The notes below the pieces were generated by a model, which did not search any database, had not been told where the DNA came from, and saw only the letters and a list, made by a program, of their open reading frames with translations. A stretch of 64,000 nt of DNA from Armatimonadota bacterium (GTDB lineage Bacteria; Armatimonadota; DTGP01; JAKQQT01). Below, one piece after another: positions 1 through 8,084 of the stretch. Made by a program: the position numbers and the translations under genes. The DNA is taken from NCBI GenBank assembly GCA_036504095.1, contig DASXVS010000045.1, positions 1 to 64,000 on the forward strand, read 5' to 3'. How positions within the stretch are numbered: position 1 is the first letter of the stretch; every line of letters starts with the position of its first letter.

Positions 1-139
1 GGACCGCTCAAGCAACCCTGCCACCTCCTCGGAACGCGTTCAACTGATAGCCACCAATCGGATTAACGGCGAAACGGGATATGACCACACAATTTGATCG
101 ACAAAAACCGAAAACCCGATCAAGTTGCGACCCAGCCTG

Positions 140-176
140 AAATGGGGAAACGTCCGGATGGATCGTTTCCCCATTT
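140..176 (-). terminator. Hairpin downstream of the alpha-2-macroglobulin gene (GGAAATG-type palindrome)
   Basis: A perfect 13-bp inverted repeat, AAATGGGGAAACG at 140-152 against its complement at 164-176, with an 11-nt loop. It lies 18 bp beyond the stop codon of the minus-strand gene, so it can act as a terminator, although no clear U-tract follows. The arm is built from the same GGGGAAAT/GGAAAC words as the palindromes at 17595-17660 and 25161-25233, so it may instead be a dispersed repeat. Bases 1-139 show nothing I can assign. Confidence 0.5.
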
Positions 177-194
177 GCTAATCACCTTGTTTCC

Positions 195-3100
195 TTACTT
201 GTCGGTCACTTGCAGGCCGACCGGCGAGGCAGTCGCCCGGATGCCGGGGTTGTAGTACTGGTACACGACGCTTTGCGGCGTCTGAGCGCGCAGCGGGTAT
301 TGCGCAGCCATGTGAACGGAGAAGGTCACCGGCTTGTTCGCCTCGATGCGGTCGAAGTACAGGATGATCTGGCGTCCAGTCAGTTCGAACCGCGTGATCG
401 TCTTCGCCTCGACGAGGCCGATCAGATCGTTCTGATCGACGACGAATCCAGGCGGCACGCCGAGATCGACGACGACCATGTTCGCGTATTTCGCCGGCGG
501 GAGGTTGCGGATCCCCATTCCGACCAGTTCACCGGCAAGCATCACCGGCGGGGTGAACGTGATTTTGACGTCGGCCTTCAGCGTCTCATTGACGGCCAGT
601 TGCGTCCGGTCGTATTTGACCTCGATGTCTAGCGGGCCTTTTTCGGCTCCCTGGCCGCCCCACGGCGTGTAGTGCCAAGCGGAGATGCCGTACATCATCT
701 GTCCCTCGCCTGAAACCTGGAGTTCAACGTCATTGTCACCCGCGCGGACGTACTCCCTGCAGTCAACCTGCTGCATCACGTCCGCATTGTCATCGGTTAC
801 CTTGACCGTGCCGGCCTCGGATCCGTTGACGAGGACCTTGATCGTGGCGGAGCCCTTGTGCACCTGGGCGCCCTGCCCGGCGAGAAGCGCTCGGAGGGTG
901 AGGATGGTGGCCTGAGTGCTTCCCCACGTTCCGCTGGGGTCACGTTTGGAGATGAGCCAGTTCAGGGCGCGGCCGACCACGTCGGGATACCGGCCGGATT
1001 TGATGCAGGCCAACGCCGCCAGGGCCGTCGTTTCGATGTTGGCTGAGTCGCCTCCCGCGAAAGTAACCGTGGCCTGGCCGGTTTTCCAGTAGGTCATGCC
1101 ATTCGGGTCATCGGTGCGTTCCTTAACCAGGCGGTCGGTGATTGTTGTGCCGGCGGGGTCGTTGGGGGCGGCGGTGAGCATTGCGTTAGCCAGGATGGCC
1201 AGCGCATAGGCGTCAAGCGCTTCGCTCTGGTGAGTCTTGAGGTAGTTGACGCCCTTCCCGGCGGTGCCGGGAGCGCCGTCCACGATGCGGTTGCTCTCGG
1301 CCAGCCCCCAGGTCACGTAAGCGGTGGCGAGGAGGTTGCTCTTCCACATCGGTCCGAGACCTTCATCGATATAGTTGGCGTCCGGCGCCCAACTGCCGTC
1401 CGGGTTCTGCTGTGACGCTTCCCAGACCTGCGTCCGCGAGAGGACGTTTTTATCGACGTCCCACACGCCGGACATGTCTGCGAATTCCTGCAGGCCGAAT
1501 GCCGTGAGGACCTTGTTTGCGGGCGGCGTTCCAAACCAGCTGAACCCTCCGCCCTGAACTTCAAAGGAAAGCAGGCGCTGGTAGCCGAGGTTGATGTACT
1601 GCTCGGCCTTCATCCGGATTTCGGGTGTTATCTTGTTCGTCCGCTTCATGTAATCCAGAACGAGCACGTTTGGATACGTGGTTGACGAGGTCTGCTCGAA
1701 GCAGCCGAACGGCATCCGGAAGATGTTGTCCATACCCTCGACGACGGTGCTGAACACTCCCGGGTAGACCTTCACCAGGATGTTGCTGGCGCCGGCGACG
1801 CTGCCCTCCGGAATGCGGACGGTCTGGTGGACCGTTTCGGTGAGGCGACCATTGAACGCCTGCTCGACCCGCTTGCCATTCGGAATGACTTCGACTTCGC
1901 GGCGGACGGCGTCCGAACGGGAGGTACCCTGGGCGCGGATCGTCAGTTTCTGGAACCCCAGGCCGGTTACCTTGACGCGGTACTTGACGCCCTTCACCTC
2001 GTTCGGCCCGAGGCTCACAGTCTTGGCGGCGTCGTCCATCAACTGGAACCAGCCCTCCTTATCGGCGGTGAGGGTGACTTTCTGCGCGCGAGGCAGGTAG
2101 TTGTAGACCGACACGGGCACGGAGACTTCGTCGCCCTGCGTGAGTTGAACGGGGAAGTTGATGTCCACAAAGAAGTCCTGGAATACGCGCATTGGCGCGG
2201 TGACGGAGCCCATGGCGCCGTTTCGGGTGGAGGCCATCGCCGTAAGACGCCACGTGGTGATGCTGTCCGCCATCGGCACATCCAACGATGCGCGGCCGTT
2301 GTTGTCGGTGATCAGCGAAGGCTGGAACAGCAGGGTTTCCGGGAAGTACTCGCGAACTCGCGCCGGCGCGGCGGTAACGGCGGAGTTGTCTTCCTGATAC
2401 GCGAACGCTGTCTTGATGCCCTCCGGTACCAGCCTGTTCTTTTCTAATCCCAGGAGCATCGGCATGGGGGCAGCTGCCGGTCGGTCGAAAGCGACGGCGC
2501 CATCGACTACCATGCCTCGGCGCACCCCGCCGAAACCACGGCCGCCGAAGCCCCCGCCTCTCGCGGCCCAAGCCATCTGATCGCGGTCCCTGAACATCGT
2601 GTCCTTCACGCTCTGGCTGAGCCAAACGTAGATGTCGATATCATCTTCTGTGTGGGCTTTGCCGTCCGGGCCGAACGAGTGGAGGGTGAAGCCGTCTTTG
2701 TAAGACTGGCTGACAGCCGAGATGGTATAGTCGTGTTTCCACGGATCAATTGTCTTTGGACGGGCGAGGCGACCGTCCAGAACGAGAACCATCAGCGCGT
2801 CGCCGGACAGCGTCGGGTAGGCCTTGTGCGCCTTCTCGTAAGCATTCATTGCCTGTCGGATCGCCTCGGCGTCATCGGCGACGAGGTTGAACCCGCGTTC
2901 GCGAGCGGCGGCGAGCTTCGCGGGATATGAATCCGCGAGCATTGCGACGGCATCGTCGCGCCGTGGCAACGACGCGAACAACGCGCCCGCGGCACGCTGG
3001 CGGACCGCGCCCACGGCGCCCGTCGGCACCGGACGGACGATCTCGGAAGGCGACATACCGTGGATTTCGTACCGGGGTTCCAGTATCTCCTTTTCCAGGA

Positions 3101-5162
3101 GGAAATACACCTTCTCCATCCCGGGCTGCATCTCCTGGAGGGCGAAGACGCTCTCATCCACGATACTGACTCCCAGTGCAGACGGGCGCGGACGCCCGTC
3201 GGGACCCGTCACGGCGAAACGGACCTTCGCGGGCTCGCCGGGGAGATAGGTTTCCTTATCCGGTGTTGCCGCAATGCGCAGATCATTCGCGGGATCGACG
3301 TAGACCACGCGGGTGTCGCGGCGGATATTGCCGTCGTGTCCGATGCGATAAGCGTGAATCTCGAGCGTGCCGGACAGATCGGGCCCGAGGCTGACGGACA
3401 CTTCCGCGCGCCCGGCCTCGAGTTCGGCCGTCTTGGTCAACACGGTCTGCCGGTTACGCATGATGTCGAAATACACTGGGGATTTGCCCTGCGGGCTGAT
3501 GGCGGTCAGGTGGAGCGTTTCGCCTACCCTGTTCAGCGCGCCGTCCGCGTGCAGCAGGATCGCCTCAGCGTCCGGTGCGTTGAGCGCCGCAGTAGCCGCG
3601 CCGGTAGCGCCATTGGCATCCCTCACCGTGACCTGCAGCCCCTGGGCTGTTGAGGGAACGGAGTAGCGAACCAGCGCGACGCCCGAATCGTCGGTTTCCC
3701 CGTCAATCGTGCTCGTGGAGAAACCTCCCCCGAGTGAGAGGTGGTACTGCGTCTTCACCGGCGAGCCGTCGGGAGCGGAGGTCACAATGTACGCCCGGTT
3801 CTCCACGTTGGGGACCGGCGTCGGGGACTCCGGTACGATCGTCACCTTGATCGCTTGCGCCGCAACCGGTACGTTGGAGGTCGCCTTCTCATCGTGGTCC
3901 GCGGTGTCCGTAACGGTGATCTCCGCCTTCACGAATGCGTTGCCCTGTTCGAGCGGCTGACCGGCGAAGAATTCCGGCAGCTTTTGCTCCACGCGGAAGT
4001 GGCCGCTGTTGTCCAGCGTACCGTTGACCTCTGCGAACTGATTGAAACCGGCGTCGAATGTCGAAAGCGCTACCTTAACTGTGCCGGCTACCGGCTTGCC
4101 GAAAAAGTACTGGGCGGAAATGGCGCCCGTCAACGTGTCGCCCGGCCGATACCAGGTCTTGTCCGGTTTGAACCCCACCTTATACTTGGGAAGAACGTAC
4201 CGGTCTACGGTGACGGTCTTCTCCTGGCTCACTCCGGCGATCGTCGCGGTCACCTTGAAGCCGCCCATGTTCAGTTCGTTCGCCAACTGGAAATCGGCGG
4301 AAAAGATGCCGTAGGCCGAAGAGCGATCGCGGTGCTTGAAGACCATGTTGCCTTTGCCGTCGCGGACGTCGATAACGCCATCCGCGCCGGCCACGGCGGA
4401 ACGATCCGGCGAGCTCAGGGCGAGGGCCCGGATGTGGATGACCTGTCCGGGCTGGTAAACGGGCTTATCCGTAGTGAGGAGTACCTGCGCCGACGGCGCG
4501 ATGGTGATGCCCTGCGTCACGCGATCGCGCTCGCCGAGAGCGACTGTGGTTACGCTGAGGCCGTAGCTGCCGGCCGGCAGGTTAGGCATCCGGAACGAGG
4601 CTCCGGCGGTCCCGGACGCGTCCGTCTTGCCCTGGTACACCGTGGTGGCGAAGCCCGGCGAGCCCTTCGGGCCTGGTTCGGCGTTGCGGGTGAGCGTGAC
4701 CAGAACGGATGCGCCGTTCACCGGGGCCGAATCCTCATGGCGCAACGCCACGACACGCAATGCGGCGACGCTGTTCGGGAGGAACTGGGTCTGGCCGTAG
4801 AGGCGGGTATCCAGTTGCGGCGCGGGCGGAATACTGCGGTCCTCCGGTCCCACGACGACTTCCTTGTCTGTCAGCGTGATCGGAACCCGCGCCGCGCGCG
4901 AAATCGCCGCAACCGCTTCCTTCGGCGCCACGTCTTTCAGGGTGATGGTCACCGGCCGGGCGCGCCGCAGCGCGTCGGTGTTGTAGGCGATCTCACGGTT
5001 GCCCAGCACGACTCCCAGGGAATCCTCGATGGGTGCGCCGCGCAAGTCGAGCGTCAGTCCATCGGTTCGCGCCGCCTGTACGACCGGGCGGTAGGCGGAA
5101 GCCGCCAGCAGGGCGAGGCCGATTGGCACCATACAGAGGCTGAATTGAGACCCGCGGTTCAT
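195..5162 (-). CDS. Alpha-2-macroglobulin family protein with N-terminal STN-like domain and GspG-like insertion
   Basis: Large secreted bacterial alpha-2-macroglobulin (about 1655 aa), a family thought to trap proteases by a thioester-bearing, bait-triggered mechanism. The start at 5162 has an AAGGAG site 8 nt upstream and gives a signal peptide (about residues 1-30); an upstream in-frame ATG at 5393 would bury it. Order: STN-like/secretin short domain (about 38-110), carboxypeptidase-like Ig fold (125-230), macroglobulin domains from about 230 (TDKPVYQPGQ), a segment at about 765-846 that reads like the C-terminal half of pseudopilin GspG (IDPW, HSFGPDGKAHTEDDI), a Gly/Arg-rich probable bait stretch (about 855-875), then the thioester motif GCFEQ with Cys1154 and Gln1157 and the alpha/alpha-toroid. 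The thioester residues are intact. It diverges from the NfeD/flotillin pair. Confident in family; physiological role is inferred. Confidence 0.93.
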   Translation of the reverse strand: MNRGSQFSLCMVPIGLALLAASAYRPVVQAARTDGLTLDLRGAPIEDSLGVVLGNREIAYNTDALRRARPVTITLKDVAPKEAVAAISRAARVPITLTDKEVVVGPEDRSIPPAPQLDTRLYGQTQFLPNSVAALRVVALRHEDSAPVNGASVLVTLTRNAEPGPKGSPGFATTVYQGKTDASGTAGASFRMPNLPAGSYGLSVTTVALGERDRVTQGITIAPSAQVLLTTDKPVYQPGQVIHIRALALSSPDRSAVAGADGVIDVRDGKGNMVFKHRDRSSAYGIFSADFQLANELNMGGFKVTATIAGVSQEKTVTVDRYVLPKYKVGFKPDKTWYRPGDTLTGAISAQYFFGKPVAGTVKVALSTFDAGFNQFAEVNGTLDNSGHFRVEQKLPEFFAGQPLEQGNAFVKAEITVTDTADHDEKATSNVPVAAQAIKVTIVPESPTPVPNVENRAYIVTSAPDGSPVKTQYHLSLGGGFSTSTIDGETDDSGVALVRYSVPSTAQGLQVTVRDANGATGAATAALNAPDAEAILLHADGALNRVGETLHLTAISPQGKSPVYFDIMRNRQTVLTKTAELEAGRAEVSVSLGPDLSGTLEIHAYRIGHDGNIRRDTRVVYVDPANDLRIAATPDKETYLPGEPAKVRFAVTGPDGRPRPSALGVSIVDESVFALQEMQPGMEKVYFLLEKEILEPRYEIHGMSPSEIVRPVPTGAVGAVRQRAAGALFASLPRRDDAVAMLADSYPAKLAAARERGFNLVADDAEAIRQAMNAYEKAHKAYPTLSGDALMVLVLDGRLARPKTIDPWKHDYTISAVSQSYKDGFTLHSFGPDGKAHTEDDIDIYVWLSQSVKDTMFRDRDQMAWAARGGGFGGRGFGGVRRGMVVDGAVAFDRPAAAPMPMLLGLEKNRLVPEGIKTAFAYQEDNSAVTAAPARVREYFPETLLFQPSLITDNNGRASLDVPMADSITTWRLTAMASTRNGAMGSVTAPMRVFQDFFVDINFPVQLTQGDEVSVPVSVYNYLPRAQKVTLTADKEGWFQLMDDAAKTVSLGPNEVKGVKYRVKVTGLGFQKLTIRAQGTSRSDAVRREVEVIPNGKRVEQAFNGRLTETVHQTVRIPEGSVAGASNILVKVYPGVFSTVVEGMDNIFRMPFGCFEQTSSTTYPNVLVLDYMKRTNKITPEIRMKAEQYINLGYQRLLSFEVQGGGFSWFGTPPANKVLTAFGLQEFADMSGVWDVDKNVLSRTQVWEASQQNPDGSWAPDANYIDEGLGPMWKSNLLATAYVTWGLAESNRIVDGAPGTAGKGVNYLKTHQSEALDAYALAILANAMLTAAPNDPAGTTITDRLVKERTDDPNGMTYWKTGQATVTFAGGDSANIETTALAALACIKSGRYPDVVGRALNWLISKRDPSGTWGSTQATILTLRALLAGQGAQVHKGSATIKVLVNGSEAGTVKVTDDNADVMQQVDCREYVRAGDNDVELQVSGEGQMMYGISAWHYTPWGGQGAEKGPLDIEVKYDRTQLAVNETLKADVKITFTPPVMLAGELVGMGIRNLPPAKYANMVVVDLGVPPGFVVDQNDLIGLVEAKTITRFELTGRQIILYFDRIEANKPVTFSVHMAAQYPLRAQTPQSVVYQYYNPGIRATASPVGLQVTDK

Positions 5163-5315
5163 ATGCTTTTCTCCTTCATTCCGGAAGTTTCGTACTATGT
5201 GACACGCGGGTGCGGCGAGACCTTCAATAGCGCACCATATAATGCTGAGGAAAATTATAGGCGGGGTGTAACTCATTGCCGAGGGGTCGCGTATGGCAAC
5301 ACGGAGGGGGGAACT

Positions 5316-6119
5316 ATGCTGGGACTTTTCGAAGGCAGCCTTGCCATCGGATGTGTTGGGCTTGTGAGTATGGCGGGCCTGCAACTTGGTCATGGCTCAA
5401 TGGGGCACCACGTCGGCGGCCACGGCCTGGATCTCGGCCACATCGGTGACGCGGGGCACGCCGGCATCGGGCATATCGGTGACGTCGGGCACGCCGGCAT
5501 CGGGCACATCGGTGACGCCGGGCACGCCGGCATCGGGCACATCGGTGACGCGGGGCACGCCGGCATCGGGCACATCGGTGATGCGGGGCATGCCGGCATC
5601 GGCCACGGTGATGTGGCCCACGTTGGGCACGGGGACGCTGCGCAAGCGGGTCACGGCGCGGCGGCGGAACACGTTGTCAAGGCTCCGTTCTGGCTCATAC
5701 CGTCTCCCATAACCGTTTTCTCGCTGATGATAGGTTTCGGGCTCGCGGGGATCGTGTTCGGCCGTTGGCTGAACCTTCCAATGGAGTGGACCGCCGCGAT
5801 CGCCGTCGCCAACGCGATTGTCTTCGAGCGGTTCCTGGTCCGCCCCTATTGGGAATGGATATTCCGATTTGCCAGCACACCCGGGACCAACCTCCAGGGC
5901 GCGGTCGCCACGAAAGCGATCGCCGTAACCTCATTCAACGCGCGGGGCCGAGGCCTCGTGCGCTTAACGGTGGACGGCCAGGACCGCGACGTCCTTGCTC
6001 GCCTGATACCGGGGACCTCGCGCGGACGCGTGCGAAGAGGCGATACGCTCTTCGTGGAACGCGCGGATGAGGACAACAGCGTCCTCGTGTCCAAGCCGGA
6101 TTCCGTCGCAAACCTATAG
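5316..6119 (+). CDS. NfeD-like membrane protein with His/Gly-rich repeats
   Basis: 267-aa membrane protein. The start has a GGAGGGGG site 5 nt upstream; a much longer open frame runs upstream but only antisense to the preceding gene. Features: an N-terminal hydrophobic helix (about 1-25), a His/Gly-rich stretch (about 27-120) with five exact-length 11-residue repeats HIGDAGHAGIG, two further membrane helices (about 130-170), then a C-terminal beta-rich region (about 190-262) compatible with an NfeD OB-fold. It sits 13 bp upstream of a flotillin-like gene, the usual partner of NfeD proteins (known pairs such as YuaF/FloT and YqiJ/YqiK), which supports the call. The His-rich insert is not typical of NfeD and might bind metal; that is inference. 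Likely acts at the membrane with the flotillin scaffold. Confidence 0.75.
   Translation: MLGLFEGSLAIGCVGLVSMAGLQLGHGSMGHHVGGHGLDLGHIGDAGHAGIGHIGDVGHAGIGHIGDAGHAGIGHIGDAGHAGIGHIGDAGHAGIGHGDVAHVGHGDAAQAGHGAAAEHVVKAPFWLIPSPITVFSLMIGFGLAGIVFGRWLNLPMEWTAAIAVANAIVFERFLVRPYWEWIFRFASTPGTNLQGAVATKAIAVTSFNARGRGLVRLTVDGQDRDVLARLIPGTSRGRVRRGDTLFVERADEDNSVLVSKPDSVANL
5439..5603 (+). repeat. Five tandem 33-bp units coding HIGDAGHAGIG
   Basis: Five abutting 33-bp units (starting 5439, 5472, 5505, 5538 and 5571) differing by a few bases, in frame inside the NfeD-like gene. The second unit reads DVG instead of DAG. The near identity at DNA level suggests recent expansion or slippage-prone homogenisation. There are no spacers, so this is not a CRISPR array. 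Confidence 0.95.
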
Positions 6120-6132
6120 GAGAAACGTAGTA

Positions 6133-7458
6133 ATGCAAGACAACATTTGGCCGCTCGTCATCGGCGTAATCGTCTTCCTGTTCGTAGTGCTGCCCGTTAT
6201 CGCCCAGATGTTTCTCACCCGGGTAGACGCCGGTACCATTCGACTGGTGTCCTGGTATGGCGGCGGCGTCAAGATATACCGTGGACCGGGCAAGGCATGG
6301 GAGGTTCCCATCCTGACCACGAGCACCAGCATCCCCAGCAAGGCCATCAACATCGACATCGACATCAATGACCAGACGGCGGACCTGGACGCCAACGGGA
6401 TTCCAAAGCCTATCAAGGTTCGCGTCCTCGCCTCCGCCATCGTAAGCGTCGGCGACACGGACCAGACCATCCTGACGGCCGCCAACCGCTTCTTCTCGAA
6501 GCCGGACATGGAGCAGTTGAGCACCTTGAGCGACCTGCTGAGTTCGGCCGGCCGCCGGGCTGTCAACCTGCTGAACCACGACCAGTTGTACAGCACCCGG
6601 ACACCGGGCGAGCCCGGCAAAACCGCAACGGTGCCGACGCCGAGCCTGAGCAGCATGCTCCCGCCGGAACAGGAAACCGAGGAAGATGACAGCCTGGCGA
6701 TCATCATCAAACAGGCGTGTTCCCGCGAGCTTCACGACCTGGGCCTCGTGTTCAACTCGTTGAACATCAAGGAAGTCCAGAGCGAAGTGGCGGAGGCCCG
6801 CCGCCGCCAGAGCGCCGTTGAAGCCAAGGCCAACGCCGATATCGTGACCGCCGTTCAGGAGCGGCGCGCCCGTGAAGCGCAGTTGGGTGCCCAGCAGGCG
6901 ATCTCGGATAAAGAACGCGAACTTGACCAGACGAGGGCGAACAACGCGGCCCTCATCGCCCAGGCTGAAGCGAAGAAGCAGGATAGCCTCGCCGTTCAGC
7001 GCACCGCCGAGTTGAGGGCGACCCAGATCGCTCAGGCCACCGCGGACGCGGAGCGCGTGAAGATCGAAGCCGAAGCCCGCGCGATGGCCGAAGCGGTCAG
7101 GATCCGCACGGTTGCCGAGGCGCAGGCGGACGCCATCAAGAAGGTCAACGAGGCGGCGGCCGGCGGTGGCATGTACCTTACACTGAAGCAGCTCGAAATG
7201 GTGCCGCAGATCGCTCCGGGGATCGCCGATGCGCTGTCGAAGGCGCGGCTGGTCACCTTCAGCGGAGGCGGCGGTGACGGCGCCGCCAGCGAGACGGCCG
7301 GAGACATCACCAAGGTCGTCCAGATGATGCTGGCCGCGCAACTTGTGCAGGGATCGATGCAGGACGCCGATGGCGCTCCCGCCCCCGTTGCCCCAGCGGC
7401 TCCCGCGCCGCCGCAACCCCGGCCGGCGCCGCGCCCGATGCCTCCGGCACAGTCGTAA
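6133..7458 (+). CDS. Flotillin-like SPFH/band 7 protein
   Basis: 441-aa flotillin-like scaffold. The start ATG at 6133 has AGGAGAAA upstream and follows the NfeD-like stop by 13 bp. An N-terminal membrane helix (about 5-28) is followed by an SPFH/band 7 domain (about 40-240), a long Ala/Glu/Arg-rich coiled coil typical of flotillins (about 235-350) and a Pro/Ala-rich tail. Flotillins oligomerise in membrane microdomains and affect fluidity and the assembly of membrane complexes. The coupling to an NfeD protein matches the conserved NfeD-flotillin operon. The SPFH region contains a Pro/Ser/Glu-rich loop (about 178-200) that may be an insertion. A strong intrinsic terminator follows. Confidence 0.9.
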   Translation: MQDNIWPLVIGVIVFLFVVLPVIAQMFLTRVDAGTIRLVSWYGGGVKIYRGPGKAWEVPILTTSTSIPSKAINIDIDINDQTADLDANGIPKPIKVRVLASAIVSVGDTDQTILTAANRFFSKPDMEQLSTLSDLLSSAGRRAVNLLNHDQLYSTRTPGEPGKTATVPTPSLSSMLPPEQETEEDDSLAIIIKQACSRELHDLGLVFNSLNIKEVQSEVAEARRRQSAVEAKANADIVTAVQERRAREAQLGAQQAISDKERELDQTRANNAALIAQAEAKKQDSLAVQRTAELRATQIAQATADAERVKIEAEARAMAEAVRIRTVAEAQADAIKKVNEAAAGGGMYLTLKQLEMVPQIAPGIADALSKARLVTFSGGGGDGAASETAGDITKVVQMMLAAQLVQGSMQDADGAPAPVAPAAPAPPQPRPAPRPMPPAQS

Positions 7459-7477
7459 CTCGATTACCAAAGCGGGC

Positions 7478-7512
7478 AGGCGGGGAGTCCTTTACGGGCT
7501 CCCCGCCTTTTT
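7478..7512 (+). terminator. Intrinsic terminator after the NfeD/flotillin operon
   Basis: A 10-bp GC-rich stem (AGGCGGGGAG at 7478-7487, CTCCCCGCCT at 7499-7508) followed by a short T-run (7508-7512), 19 bp after the flotillin stop. Confidence 0.85.
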
Positions 7513-7665
7513 GGGGTCGCCCCATGGTTCAGCGAATCGGTGAAAGGATGCAGGCATTGTCTATCCCCGCGAGTCGGCAAATAGAGACATTCTTACCTCC
7601 AGGCCGCGCCGAGGCTGTGGAACGAGTATTCGGGCCATATTGCCCCCGGTTCGAAAGCCGTCTGA

Positions 7666-8016
7666 ATGGTAGAACTGCATCCATCGCCGGTACTGGCAAG
7701 CGCGTTCACAGTCGATGTGGACGACGCCTTGCAGATACGTGAACTCACCCATCACGTGGCGCATCACGTTGGCGCCGAGGCGTGCGCCGCCCTGCGGGAG
7801 TTCCTGGCGAACGTGCGGGAGCACTGTACCCGCAAGGATGTCCAGATCGTGGAACTGCCGTCGCTTCTCGTCGCCTACGACCACGGGGGCGGCATCGTGG
7901 ATTACCACTCGCACAAACCGGACGGTGAAGGCGGATACGGCATTTCGATTATGCGGGCACTTGGCGCGGACTTGCGCGGCTGGGAAGAGGGGACGATGTT
8001 CGTGATGGTGGTGTGA
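7666..8016 (+). CDS. Small GHKL ATPase, RsbW-like anti-sigma/serine kinase homologue
   Basis: 116-aa cytoplasmic protein. An N-box-like LREFLANVREHC (about 43-54), a degenerate G1 box YDHGGGIVDY (about 70-79) and a G2-like GGYGISIMRAL (about 88-98) match the order of RsbW/SpoIIAB-type HATPase_c proteins, which phosphorylate anti-anti-sigma factors. It is shorter than RsbW (usually 130-160 aa) and the G1 Asp-x-Gly-x-Gly is changed, so activity is uncertain. An in-frame TGA directly precedes the ATG, fixing the start; the Shine-Dalgarno site is weak. No anti-sigma partner or sigma factor is adjacent. Confidence 0.6.
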   Translation: MVELHPSPVLASAFTVDVDDALQIRELTHHVAHHVGAEACAALREFLANVREHCTRKDVQIVELPSLLVAYDHGGGIVDYHSHKPDGEGGYGISIMRALGADLRGWEEGTMFVMVV

Positions 8017-8034
8017 GGCAGCGGGAGACGATGG

Positions 8035-8071
8035 GCGATGAATGCCGGGCTCCTCGGCCGGCATTCATCGC
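8035..8071. terminator. Bidirectional terminator hairpin
   Basis: A perfect 14-bp inverted repeat (8035-8048 with 8058-8071) between the convergent RsbW-like gene and the beta-helix gene, 18 bp after one stop and 13 bp after the other. AT-rich sequence follows on the plus strand. Confidence 0.8.
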
Positions 8072-8084
8072 TCATTATTCCCAC

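Noticed and set aside
5238-5259. TATAAT boxes on both strands between the alpha-2-macroglobulin and NfeD genes
   Set aside because: Both are -10-like (5238-5243 plus; 5259-5254 minus) but neither has a -35 at proper spacing, so I did not list them as promoters.
3741-5315. Long 5' extension of the NfeD-like gene frame (over 500 codons upstream of 5316)
   Set aside because: It is entirely antisense to the alpha-2-macroglobulin gene, has GC-driven composition, and the ATG at 5316 has a strong ribosome site and starts a membrane helix.
5439-5603. Possible CRISPR array
   Set aside because: Units abut without spacers and are in frame within a protein.
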